From assembly GCF_024701375.2 (NCBI RefSeq), contig NZ_CP113910.1, positions 6,324,001 through 6,388,000 on the forward strand: a DNA stretch of 64,000 nt, in the 5' to 3' direction. Both the position numbers and the translations under genes were made by a program. The notes under the pieces are model-generated. The model was given only the letters and a program-made list of their open reading frames with translations, was not told the origin of the DNA and did not search any database. The stretch comes from Streptomyces sp. KMM 9044. GTDB lineage: Bacteria; Actinomycetota; Actinomycetes; Streptomycetales; Streptomycetaceae. Below, piece by piece: positions 9,529 through 17,650 of this stretch (positions are counted from its first letter, which is position 1; every line of letters starts with the position of its first letter).

Positions 9529-9690
9529 CTGACGGCAGTAGCGACGGCAACAACCACGGATTTCCACGCACAACCACGGACGCCAGCGGATCGCAAAACC
9601 AGCACTGACCAGCGAAGAAGCAGGTAGAGGGGTGTCGCGTAGCACACGTACTATGTACTCGCGGGCCAGACTCCGGTTCTCGTTCACAAC
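9529..9690 (+). repeat. Toxin-module head repeat, copy A
   Basis: Shares with 17115-17277 a 26-bp identical start (ctgacggcagtagcgacggc and onward), a cgcacaaccacggac block, and an identical gtgtcgcgtagcacacgtac block. It then runs into coding sequence for a VLAG-x-TPVLVHNC motif. The first ~110 bp are non-coding (stops in the toxin frame at 9625 and 9640). It separates a DUF7848 gene from an orphan toxin tip, as in copy B it separates a Nudix gene from another tip. Confidence 0.8.
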
Positions 9691-10086
9691 TGCAATGCGA
9701 ACGGCGAAGCCGAGGTCAGGATCCCCGAGTGGGCTACAGATGACGAGGCACAGCAGTTCGCGGACTACGTAGATGCAGCCAGTGACGCCATTGCCCAGGG
9801 GCAGATGTCACCCACGGGCCGGGTTTCTACTGCTGGTGCAATCAGGAGGGAGGCAGCTCGTGAGGCAGCGAGCGAGCGGCGCCGTGCGGCGGCGGCCGGC
9901 ATCCCCTACTCCGGTGTTGCCGGGCATGCACCTGACGCGATGTGGCTGGGCCATGGAAAGCCGCCGACCTGGATCGATATGACGAAGCGGGTGAACAGCA
10001 GTCTTTCTGCCCAGGGGCAGCGCTGTCCCGTGGGGTGCAGTCCTAGGAGGTTCGTACTGGTGGATAATAGGGGCGGCGGTGTCTGA
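9643..10086 (+). pseudogene. Orphan polymorphic-toxin C-terminal tip A (putative HxxD nuclease)
   Basis: The frame begins right after a TAG and reads HTYYVLAGQTPVLVHNC, the pre-toxin motif that ends the shared body of Rhs/polymorphic toxins, followed by a ~130-residue tip. The tip has a charged helix (REAAREAASERRRAAAAG), GVAGHAPDAMW and a VNSSLSAQ segment. The H-x-x-D plus VNSS arrangement resembles the Ntox15-type DNase pattern; this is inference. No body and no good start codon exist (ATG 9805 would leave 93 residues), so it is a displaced cassette. Its stop overlaps the immunity gene by 8 bp. GC is lower than in neighbouring genes, a sign of transfer. Confidence 0.65.
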
Positions 10087-10594
10087 CTGGTCGGCGCTTT
10101 TTGCGGAAATGGAAACGGCTAAGCGCAGGTTGGCGGTGAGTGACCGAGACGGGCTCTGGCGTCATGAGTCACGTCGACCTCCAGTCGTGTCGGAGCGGAT
10201 CACAGAGATCGCTACGGTGACGCACTGCCCTGTGGACCCTGAGTATGCCGATTTCCTGCTGCATGCGGATGGTTGGCCAGCCATTTTGCAGGACATCGAC
10301 CTCTTTGGGACAGCAGACTTCGGTACCGCCGCTTACGTGGAGGCCGAGGAACTGGTGCGTGTGATCGAGGATGAGGTGGAGATCGAGCGCGGAGAAAATT
10401 TCACCCGCTTGATTCCCATCGGTGCCTCACGGGCAGACATCGACATCCTCGTCATGCCGTGTGCGAGAGAGTCGAATCGACCGACCCCGGTTATCTGGCT
10501 TGCAGGCGGGGAAATCGAAAGGTATCGAACCTTCTCCGATTTTTTTCGTGGGATGATCGCCGAGAATCATGCGGAGGCGGACTCTCTGGCGTAA
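10079..10594 (+). CDS. SUKH (SMI1/KNR4)-family immunity protein
   Basis: 171 residues from GTG 10079, overlapping the stop of toxin tip A. The SUKH-type core is seen in PVDPEYADFLLHADGWP (the usual Y-x-x-FL...NGW element), followed by DLFGTADFGTAAYVEAEEL and a late IWLAGGEIERYRTFSDFF strand-helix. Such proteins bind and neutralise cognate contact-dependent toxins in the cytoplasm. The position directly after a toxin tip agrees. Several stretches are AT-rich for this genome (for example near 10540), suggesting recent acquisition. The cognate pairing is inferred from position. Confidence 0.72.
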   Translation: MSDWSALFAEMETAKRRLAVSDRDGLWRHESRRPPVVSERITEIATVTHCPVDPEYADFLLHADGWPAILQDIDLFGTADFGTAAYVEAEELVRVIEDEVEIERGENFTRLIPIGASRADIDILVMPCARESNRPTPVIWLAGGEIERYRTFSDFFRGMIAENHAEADSLA

Positions 10595-10779
10595 ACCCGC
10601 CAGGCCTCGACCTGGATTCGTCTGTGGGCTGATCGGTTCGGCTGCTCCGGCGGCTTGCCCCGGTTTGTCCAGCCGGTTGGCGCGGGGGCCTTCGCATCCG
10701 CTGCGGGGGCGTCGGGTTCCACGGGCCCGAGGTGGTGCGGTCCTCTCCTCTCCGGGATCGTCGGGATGGTGTCCGGCCG

Positions 10780-11571
10780 TCAGGCGAGGGCGGGGAGCTG
10801 GGTGGCCCGCTGCCAGGCGGTGGTGAACTGGCGTGCCCAGGGCCAGGTTTGGTCCAGGTGCAGGGTGCGGCGGCGGACGTGGGTGCTGAGGCGGGCGGGC
10901 AGGTGGTAGAGCTTCATCCGGATTGTCTCCGGTTCGGCGGCGGCGAGTTCGGGCTCGTCGTGCAGGAGGAGGAGCCGCATCCAGGCATCGAGGTCGGCGG
11001 CGATCGTGGCGGCGAGCACCCAGGCCGTGTTGAGCTGCCAGGACTTGGACGGCATCAGGCCGAGCCCGACCCGCTTGATCGCCTTCACACGGTCCTCGAC
11101 CTCGGCGTGGTCCCGGTAAAGGGCGTCGACGAACCAGGCCTGCCCGGAGCCGGGAACCCCGCAAAGCCCCTGGTGAGCGGGGATGTTGGTGGCAACGATC
11201 TGGTAGCGCCGGCCGGTCTGCTTCTCGAAGGCGGTCAACTTCTTCGCGTCGCGGCGCGAGGGCTTGACCCGCCGCACGATCAGCCGCGTCCCCTCCGGCC
11301 GGCCGGTCAGGTCGCGCAGGCCGGTGATCTCGGCGACCTGGTAGGAGATCCGGTCGCCGTCGGGCCCGGTGATCTCGTGCACGCGGCCGTCCTGCCGCAG
11401 CGCGGTGGTCCACACGCGCTCGGGCAGCAGCGCGATGGCCTGTTCGTCCACCTCGTTGATGGCCCAGCCGGTGACCCGTCGCACCCGGCGCCGACTTGTG
11501 GTCAGGGCCTGGAGGTGGTCGATGTCGGCGTACGGGCTCTGATGCAGGGGTCCGTACGGGCTGATGTACAG
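10780..11571 (-). pseudogene. IS1380-family transposase, C-terminal part
   Basis: The C-terminal ~260 residues of an IS1380-type DDE transposase: YADIDHLQALTTSRRRVRRV, then VTGWAINEVDEQ, VDALYRDHAEVEDRVKAIKR (catalytic Glu region), LNTAWVLAATIAADLDAW and a terminal LHLDQTWPWARQF. Reading upstream, the frame hits a stop at about 11575, where the IS21-type sequence begins, so the N-terminal half was lost at that junction. The element's 3' end is probably near 10604, just after the SUKH gene stop; bases 10595-10779 look like its non-coding tail. It is inactive. Confidence 0.75.
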
Positions 11572-11574
11572 AGA

Positions 11575-13567
11575 TCATCCGGCGTGTCCGTACGGTGCTC
11601 GGGGGTGATGGGAGGAGCCTGGCGCTGATCGTGTGCGGCGTTGAGGAGGGCTTGGGCGGGTGTTGCTGGAACCGGAGCGGTGGCTGGAGCTGCGGCGTTT
11701 CCGAGCTCTGCACGAGGCGGGCGCGACGATCTCCGAGATCGCCCGGGAGACCGGCCTGAACTGGCGGACGGTCAAGAAGTACCTGGAGAGCGACGGCCCT
11801 CCCGCCGGCGCCGGCGCCGGCTCCGCGTTCCGATCTGGGCAATCAGGTGATCAAGCCGTGGGCGCATGTCATCGATGCCTGGCTGCGGGCCGAGATCCTG
11901 TTGAAGGCCGCGGTCATCCATGAGCGCCTGGTTGAGCAGTACGGCTTCCCGCACCACTACCAGCGGGTGAAGATGTATGTGCGGCAGGCCCGTCCCAGGG
12001 TTGCGGAGGAGCTCGGTTTCACCCCGCGCGAGCTGGCGAAGCTGCATCGTCGCTTCGAGGTGGTTCCCGGGGCCCAGGCCCAGGTCGACTGGGGCGACGA
12101 GGGCAGGATCCTTACGCACATGGGCATCGAGAAGGTCTGTTCCTTCCACATGGTGCTGTCCTACTCCCGGGATCCGTTCTGCTGTTTCACCACCAGTCAG
12201 AACCCGGCCTCGTTCTTCGAGTGCCACCGCCGGGCGTTCGCGCACTTCGGCGGGGTGCCCGGGGTGATCGTCTACGACCGGACCAAGACCGTCGTACGCC
12301 GTCACGTCGCACCCGGCGAGGCCGTGCCCCTGCACCCGGAGGCCGTCGCGTTCGCCGGGCACTACGACTTCGACATCGACGTCCTGGCCGCCTACCGCCC
12401 GACCGGGAAGGGGCGGGTGGAGCGGCAGGTGCGGATCGTTCGTGATCATGTGCTGGCCGGGCGGTCCTTCTCCTCGATCGAGGACATGGACGGGGCGTTC
12501 ATGGCCTGGGTGCCCAGGCGCCGGGCGGTGACGCACCGCACCCACGGCGAGGTGATCGGGGTGCGGGCCGAGCGGGACCGTGCCGCGCTGCGAGCCCTGC
12601 CCGCCAAGCCCTATATCGTCGCCGACCGCTTCCTTCGGCACGTCGCCAAGGACTGCCTGGTCGCCTTCGACGCCAACCTCTACTCGGTGCCCGCCACCAG
12701 GGTCCGCCACCGCCAGCTCGTCGAGGTGCGGGCCTCGGCCGCCACCGTCGCCTTGCACTCCACGGTCCCCGACGCACAGGGCATCACGCTGCTGGCCGTC
12801 CACTCCCGCGCGGTCGGCCGCGGCGCGAGGATCGTGGACGAGGACCACTGGAAGGCTCTGCCCGACGGGCATACCCGCGCCACCACCACCGACCCCGGCA
12901 CCCCGAGCCCAAGGCCGGCCCGTCCGCCCGAGCAGGAACCGGGAGGGCTCATCTCGCTGCTGGCCCGGGCCCGCGCCGCGCAGGTCCACGTCGGGACCCG
13001 CCCGCTGGCCCTCTACGACCAGATCACCGGGACCCGCCCGTTCACCCCCACCCCTGTCGACCCCAAGGACATGCGTTGAGCGAGCTGGTCACCTCCCGGA
13101 TCCGCACCACCGCCACCAAGCTCGGCCTGCCGCACCTCACCGAAGCCCTGGCCGAGCACGTCGGCCGGGCCGACGCAGGTCAGATGGCCTACCTCGACTT
13201 CCTCGACCTGGTCCTGGAAGAAGAACTCGCCGTCCGCGAAGAGCGCCGCTTCCGTCATGCCCTGCGAGTCTCCCGGCTGCCGCACCACAAGACCATCGAG
13301 GAGTACGACTTCTCCTACCAGCCCGAACTCGACCCGCGGAAGGTCAAGGACCTCGCCACCCTGGCGTTCGTCGAGGCCAGGTCCAACGTCGCTCTGCTCG
13401 GCCCGCCCGGGGTCGGCAAGACGCATATCGCTGTCGCGCTGGCGGTCGCCGCCTGCCGGGCCGGCTACACGATCTACTTCACCACCCTCGACGACATGGT
13501 CCGCCAGCTGAAGGCCGCCGACTCCATCGGCCGCCTGGCCAGCAAACTCCGCACCTACCTAAGGCCC
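11575..13567 (+). mobile_element. IS21-family element, right part lost
   Basis: Carries istA and the first part of istB in the usual overlapping order. The left end lies in an IS1380 relic at about 11575. The right end is absent because an ISAs1-type element interrupts istB at 13568 and istB does not resume after it. Confidence 0.72.
11660..13079 (+). pseudogene. istA: IS21-family transposase IstA, frameshifted
   Basis: Starts at GTG 11660 (MLLEPERWLELRRFRALHEAG) with a helix-turn-helix (TISEIARETGLNWRTVKKYL). The frame shifts within the GC repeat at about 11806-11822; the rest is read in another frame to 13079. That part has VVPGAQAQVDWGDEG (first catalytic Asp), PGVIVYDRTKTVV (second) and a DDE Glu in YRPTGKGRVERQ, then a beta-barrel and HVGTRPLALYDQ. 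About 470 residues if the shift is repaired, a normal length. A one- or two-base indel in a gccggc repeat would explain the break; a sequencing error is possible. istB overlaps it by 4 bp. Confidence 0.78.
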
Positions 13568-13603
13568 CAGGGCCCCGGCGAGTGCCTGGATCGTCCGGTT
13601 TGA
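13076..13603 (+). pseudogene. istB: IS21-family helper ATPase IstB, truncated
   Basis: The first ~163 residues are a normal IstB: N-terminal helices, LLGPPGVGKTHIAVALA Walker A (about residues 103-119) and YFTTLDDMVRQL. Homology ends at SKLRTYL (about 13561), just before the Walker B/DExx segment. The last residues are read from the ISAs1 terminal repeat. Without Walker B and the sensor region it cannot work. It overlaps istA by an ATGA-like junction. Confidence 0.8.
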
Positions 13604-15047
13604 TCATGTGATGCCGTAGAGGGCGAGGGTGAGGGCGAGGGCGAGGGCGCGGGGGCGTTCGGTGTGGGCTCGTCGTCCGGCGGCGGTGTTGATGTAACCC
13701 GCGAGCTTGAGTGTGCTGCGGATCAGGTCGCGGAGGGCTGCGAGTACGGCGGGCGTGTTGTGGGTCCTGACCTGGGACTTGTCCTCGTTGAAGGTGGCAT
13801 CGCGGCACCAGTGGACGGTGTTTTCCGCGGTCCAGTGCCCGCGAGCCCAGGACGCGATCTCGGCGGCGTTCGCTTCCTCGGCGGGCAGGTCGGTGATCGC
13901 GTAGACGGTCTCGCTGGACCACTTCTTCGCCCCTGTAGAGGCGGCGTCTGCGCTGGATGCGCAGGACCTGGGCCGCGTGCGGGAAGAGCAGGCCGTCGAC
14001 GGTGACGACCTGCACGAGCCGCTGCTCGTGTCGGCCGTGGCCCCGGGCGTCGTCACGGTGGATCACGGGGATCTTCTTCCAGGGCAGGGCGTGGAGCTGA
14101 CGGGCTTGTGCGCGTTGGTTGTTCTTGATGGTCAGCAGGTAGTGAGCGCCGCGTTCGTGCAGGTAGGTGGCGTGGTCGCGTGGGGCATGGAGTGCATCGG
14201 CGGTGACGATCGTCCCCGCGAGATCTGCGTCGTCGATTCCGTCGAGGAGGGGTGCGAACTCGGGGATTTCGTTGGTCTTCGCGCCGATCTCGCGGGAGGC
14301 GAGCGTGACGCCGTCGCCGTGGCGGACGGCGGACAGGACGAAGACCCGGCTGCCGTCCGGGCGGCGGGCGCCGCGCAGGCACTTGCCGTCCACAGCGATC
14401 GCCCGCCGCCGGATGCGTACCGGATCGGCGTGGGCGGCTGTCCGGTGGGCCCGGCGCTGTTCGCGCTCGGTGCCGCCGTCGGGCATGACCGGTTCCGGCC
14501 GGCGGGGCCGTGGGGACAGCAGGGGCCGAAGGTAGCCATAGGCCGCCGCGCTGATCTCGCCGGGATCCAGGCGTCCCAGGACACTGCGCAGGGTCTTCTC
14601 GCTCGGCACCCGGTAGCGGCCGAGGAGCGGATGGTAGGGCAGGCCGAAGGCAGCCAGTTCCTCCGGCGTCGCGCGTCGGCACCACTCCGCCGCCGCGGTG
14701 ATCGAGTCGTGTCCGGACGGGGTCATAGCGCAGACCATCAGGGCCAGCAGCGAGGAGAGCCGGTAGCGCACCCCGCGCGCCCCTCTCGGATCGGTGACCG
14801 ACTCGAACTCGACGATCAGGTCACGGACTTGGTCCTTGGCGGCTCCCTCGCCGAGGGCTTCCAGGCGGGGCACCGCGCAAGCGGGGGCAGCGACAGGGGA
14901 TGATGGAGGAACGAACACGGCACCTTCGTGGATCTTGAAGCGGAGAGAACTCCATGATCCACAGGTGCCGTGTTCACCTGCTTCCCGGGCCCACCCTCCA
15001 GATCAACACCCCAGAACAGGATGTTCCCGACACTCGCCGGGGCCCTG
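13568..15047. mobile_element. ISAs1-type element with perfect 17-bp terminal inverted repeats
   Basis: Terminal repeats cagggccccggcgagtg at 13568-13584 and its exact complement at 15031-15047 enclose 1,480 bp with one minus-strand transposase gene. The bases just outside the two ends (taccta-aggcc on the left, cccgtccct on the right) are not a direct repeat, and istB does not continue to the right. So the insertion was followed by a deletion or recombination on one side. Confidence 0.82.
13604..14918 (-). pseudogene. ISAs1-family transposase with frameshift
   Basis: The N-terminal part in one frame shows the family's DDE features: SVTDPRGARGVRYRLSSLLA, AIAVDGKCLRGARR (first Asp), GTIVTADALHAPRDHATYL (second) and HYLLTIKNNQ. 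At about 13934-13938 (LYRG/LYTGAKKW) the frame shifts; the C-terminal part (WSSETVYAITDLPAEEANAA, ARGHWTAENTVHWCRD with the catalytic Glu, RALALALTLALYGIT) is in another frame ending at 13604. Repaired length about 437 residues. A one-base loss is the simplest cause. ISAs1 elements normally have one continuous frame, so I treat this as inactivation. Confidence 0.8.
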
Positions 15048-15111
15048 CCCGTCCCTGCCGGGGCTGATGAGGATGGGGGAGCCTCAATCGGTCACGCCTG
15101 GCAGGGACGGG
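15048..15111. terminator. Inverted repeat, possible terminator of the minus-strand gene pair
   Basis: cccgtccctgcc at 15048-15059 is exactly complementary to 15100-15111; the loop is 40 nt. It lies just beyond the 3' end of the DUF7848-type gene at 15158 and directly abuts the ISAs1 end. Confidence 0.4.
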
Positions 15112-15157
15112 GGTCGGGTGGGTCGGCCCGGTCCGGTGCGTGGGCCAGCGGGGCGGG

Positions 15158-15394
15158 TCACGTCTGGCGCCAGGTCCGCCAGGGGCGGGTGATGATCTCC
15201 CGGTAGGTGTGGTGGGACGGGTTCTGGCCGCAGTGGCGCAGGACCCAGTTCTGCGGTTCGGCGAAGTCCTCGCTTGTAGGTGAGGTCTCTCCGTCCACGG
15301 CGCACTGCATCGCGTACAGGACCGGCTCCGCGTCCGGCTCGCGGTCGGGCTGGAGCGTCCAGGTCTCGTAGCGCAGGACCGAGCGCGGGGTCAC
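15158..15394 (-). CDS. DUF7848-type small protein (second relative)
   Basis: 78 residues from GTG 15394, preceded by GGAGGTGGGG. The protein (MTPRSVLRYETWTLQPDREP) has the layout of the protein at 9229-9504: aromatic strand start, two spaced Cys (YAMQCAVDG and LRHCGQNPSHHTYRE), W-V...H, ending IITRPWRTWRQT. Its start overlaps the stop of the gene before it (GTGA), so the pair is coupled. Function unknown; a small Cys/His metal site is possible. Confidence 0.65.
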   Translation of the reverse strand: MTPRSVLRYETWTLQPDREPDAEPVLYAMQCAVDGETSPTSEDFAEPQNWVLRHCGQNPSHHTYREIITRPWRTWRQT

Positions 15395-15633
15395 CGTCCC
15401 CACCTCCGGTTGGCCACCGCCACCTTGGCGCTCAGCTCCTCGGCCGGGGTCGGCGTACGTACGTCCTTGGGCGGTACGTCCCACTCCTGGCCACCGTGCG
15501 GTGGCCGAAGCTGCACGTACGGCCCCACATGCCCTATCACCACGCCCACCTTGCCGCTTCGCCGGTCGACCACCAGGGCGCCGGCATCGGGCGAGACGGT
15601 GTGCCCGTCGGCATCAGGGGTGGGGGCCGTCAT
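15391..15633 (-). CDS. Small hypothetical protein coupled to the DUF7848-type gene
   Basis: 80 residues from ATG 15633 (MTAPTPDADGHTVSPDAGALV), with a GGGGTGG-like site upstream. The centre VVDRRSGKVGVVIGHVGPYV followed by LRPPHGGQEWDVPP looks like a small beta-barrel. The end PTPAEELSAKVAVANRRWGR is helical. Such short proteins recur with DUF7848 genes next to XRE regulators in Streptomyces. It faces away from the XRE gene at 15890, so the 256-bp gap between them should hold both promoters. No function known. Confidence 0.6.
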   Translation of the reverse strand: MTAPTPDADGHTVSPDAGALVVDRRSGKVGVVIGHVGPYVQLRPPHGGQEWDVPPKDVRTPTPAEELSAKVAVANRRWGR

Positions 15634-15889
15634 CGTGACCACCCCGGCGAGGCGGCGCGGGGCCGGGCGTCCAGTCGCAGGGCGGGAACACGTGGGGTGG
15701 CGCTCATTCGCACGGTGACGCTCCTCGGCGGCGTTGATGCGTGCCCCTTGGGCCTGTTGGTGCCGCAGGGTTGGCACCGATCCTCACGCCGGTCACCGGG
15801 ACGAAGGAACCTCCACCAAACCCCACTCCGGGACGTCCCGCACCGTGTAGAACGTCCCTGGTGCCGTCCTGAGATGTAGGGGGAGACTC

Positions 15890-16636
15890 GTGCCGAACGA
15901 GAGACTACGAGCCGTCATGGCAGCCGGAGGCTGGACGTACGCGACTCTTGCCCAGGAGGTCGAGGTCGACCCCAAGTCGGTCGAGCGCTGGGTGCACCTC
16001 GGACGTATCCCACGTCGTGCCACCGCCCTCCAGGCGGCCAAGGCCCTGGGAGAAGACGTGCACGCACTCTGGCCGGCGCTCCGCCAGGCCCGCCCCGCCC
16101 GCGCCATCAGCCCCGAACTGGTGGCGCTCTACGAACAGCGGGCCGACCTCCCCGTCTCGACGTTCACCGACCTGATGGCCCAGGCCCGAGAACGGATCGA
16201 CATCCTCGTCTACGCGGCCGTCTTCCTCCACGAGGCGTACCCGCGACTGAACGAACTCCTCACCGAACGCGCCGCCGAAGGCTGCACCGTCCGCATCACG
16301 ATCGGGGACCCCGACAGCGACAACGTCCAAGCCCGCGGCCAGGAGGAGCGGTTCGGCCACGGCATCGAATCCCGCTGCCGCCTCGCACTCATGCACTACA
16401 AGCCGCTCGCCGACACCCCCGGCATCGAAGTCCGCACCCACGCAACTACCCTCTACAACTCCTTCTACCGCGCCGACGACCAGCAACTCGTCAACGCACA
16501 CGTCTGGGGCGTCAACGCCTACGCCGCCCCCGTATGGCATCTTCGCCGACACGAGGCAGGCGGCATGTTCGACACCTACGCCGACAGCTTCGACGCCGTG
16601 TGGACGGCGGCAACCCCCGTGCGAGAGGAAGGCTGA
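15890..16636 (+). CDS. XRE-type DNA-binding protein with a large C-terminal sensor-like domain
   Basis: 248 residues from GTG 15890 after GGGGGAG. Residues 1-60 form a helix-turn-helix (RAVMAAGGWTYATLAQEVEV, then SVERWVHLGRIPRR). The remainder (about 80-245) is an alpha/beta domain with FTDLMAQARERIDILVYAAVFLHEAYPRL, VRITIGDPDSDNVQ and a late ALMHYKPLADTPGIEVRTH. That order resembles the phospholipase D-like fold used in some regulators, but a clear HKD motif is absent. A Nudix gene follows 2 bp later, so they probably act together. Probably a transcriptional repressor or regulator of this cassette; the ligand is unknown. Confidence 0.7.
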   Translation: MPNERLRAVMAAGGWTYATLAQEVEVDPKSVERWVHLGRIPRRATALQAAKALGEDVHALWPALRQARPARAISPELVALYEQRADLPVSTFTDLMAQARERIDILVYAAVFLHEAYPRLNELLTERAAEGCTVRITIGDPDSDNVQARGQEERFGHGIESRCRLALMHYKPLADTPGIEVRTHATTLYNSFYRADDQQLVNAHVWGVNAYAAPVWHLRRHEAGGMFDTYADSFDAVWTAATPVREEG

Positions 16637-16638
16637 CC

Positions 16639-17109
16639 GTGGCCCGCACCGAGTACTACGACGACCCCAACGCGCCCGAGCCGAACAGCATGGTCGTCGC
16701 CGCATCCGCCGTCGTCACCGACGACCACGGCCGCATCCTCCTCCAGCGCCGCCGCGACAACGACCTGTGGGCCCTGCCCGGAGGCGGCATGGACCTCACC
16801 GACTCCCTGCCAGGCACAGCCGTCCGTGAGGTCAAGGAAGAAACCGGCCTCGACGTCGAGATCACCGGCCTGGTTGGCACCTACACCGACCCGAAACACA
16901 TCATCGCCTACACCGACGGTGAGGTCCGCCGCCAGTTCAACGTCTGCTTCACCGCCCGCATCACCGGCGGCCAACTGGCAATCTCCGACGAGTCCACCGA
17001 ACTCCGGTTCGTGCCGCCGAAAGAGGTCGAGCAGTTGCCGATGCACCACACCCAACGACTCAGGCTTCAGCACTTCCTGGAACAGCGCGAGAAGCCGTAC
17101 CTGGGCTGA
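16639..17109 (+). CDS. Nudix hydrolase
   Basis: 156 residues from GTG 16639 (MARTEYYDDPNAPEPNSMVV), 2 bp after the XRE gene and behind a GAGGAAGG site. The Nudix box GGGMDLTDSLPGTAVREVKEETGL (about residues 51-74) fits the family except that the first Glu is Asp; the REVKEETGL core with the metal-binding Glu residues is intact. Such enzymes hydrolyse nucleoside diphosphate-linked compounds. The substrate is not deducible. Copy B of the ~160-bp toxin-head repeat starts 5 bp after its stop. Confidence 0.82.
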   Translation: MARTEYYDDPNAPEPNSMVVAASAVVTDDHGRILLQRRRDNDLWALPGGGMDLTDSLPGTAVREVKEETGLDVEITGLVGTYTDPKHIIAYTDGEVRRQFNVCFTARITGGQLAISDESTELRFVPPKEVEQLPMHHTQRLRLQHFLEQREKPYLG

Positions 17110-17114
17110 GCCGT

Positions 17115-17277
17115 CTGACGGCAGTAGCGACGGCAACAACCCCGCACAACCACGGACACCCACGCACTTCACCGGACCAGCAAACTGCGCTTGACCTGCG
17201 AAAAATCAGGTCGAAGGTGTCGCGTAGCACACGTACCATGTGCTGGCGGGGGCTACGCCGGTCCTCGTTCACAACTG
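17115..17277 (+). repeat. Toxin-module head repeat, copy B
   Basis: Second copy of the repeat at 9529-9690, same orientation, 7.6 kb away. Identical 26-bp start at 17115-17140, the gcacaaccacggac block, and gtgtcgcgtagcacacgtac followed by the VLAG-x-TPVLVHNC coding part. The middle diverges by substitutions and short indels. The TAG before the His-Thr-Tyr codons is kept at the same place in both copies. Confidence 0.8.
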
Positions 17278-17650
17278 TGGTGGATCGCAACCCGGACACT
17301 CCGATCTTTGCAGGTGCGACCCGGAGAAGCCCCGCAGCGAGGTTGTCCTGGACGCGGACTCGTTCGAACAGGCCAGAAACCAGGCCCTGGACACCGTGGG
17401 GCCCATCGATACCGGTTCGTGGCAGCGTCGGCAGGGGACGATGGAGTCTGCGGTCGAAACATTCGGTAGGGATACCGGGTTCACCGCGACCAGTGGTGGG
17501 GAATACAGGTCGTTCCGCCTGGATACCGACGACCGAATCGGCCCGCACATCAATGTGATGACGGGTAAGGGTGCGGCGGTTCGAAAATGGGCGATAAGGT
17601 TCCCTGGCGGGAGCGGGGGTATTTCGACGTGGTTGAGGCGGAACGTATGA
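17228..17650 (+). pseudogene. Orphan polymorphic-toxin C-terminal tip B
   Basis: Directly after a TAG the frame reads HTYHVLAGATPVLVHNC, then a ~120-residue tip: HSDLCRCDPEKPR, LDADSFEQARNQALDTVGPI, FRLDTDDRIGPHINVMTGKG and AIRFPGGSGG. A GTG at 17240 gives a 136-residue frame but it lacks any toxin body. The GPHIN...GKG core recurs in bacterial toxin tips as far as I recall, but I cannot name the activity. Its stop and the immunity start overlap (ATGA at 17647-17650). Probably a displaced, silent cassette. Confidence 0.62.
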
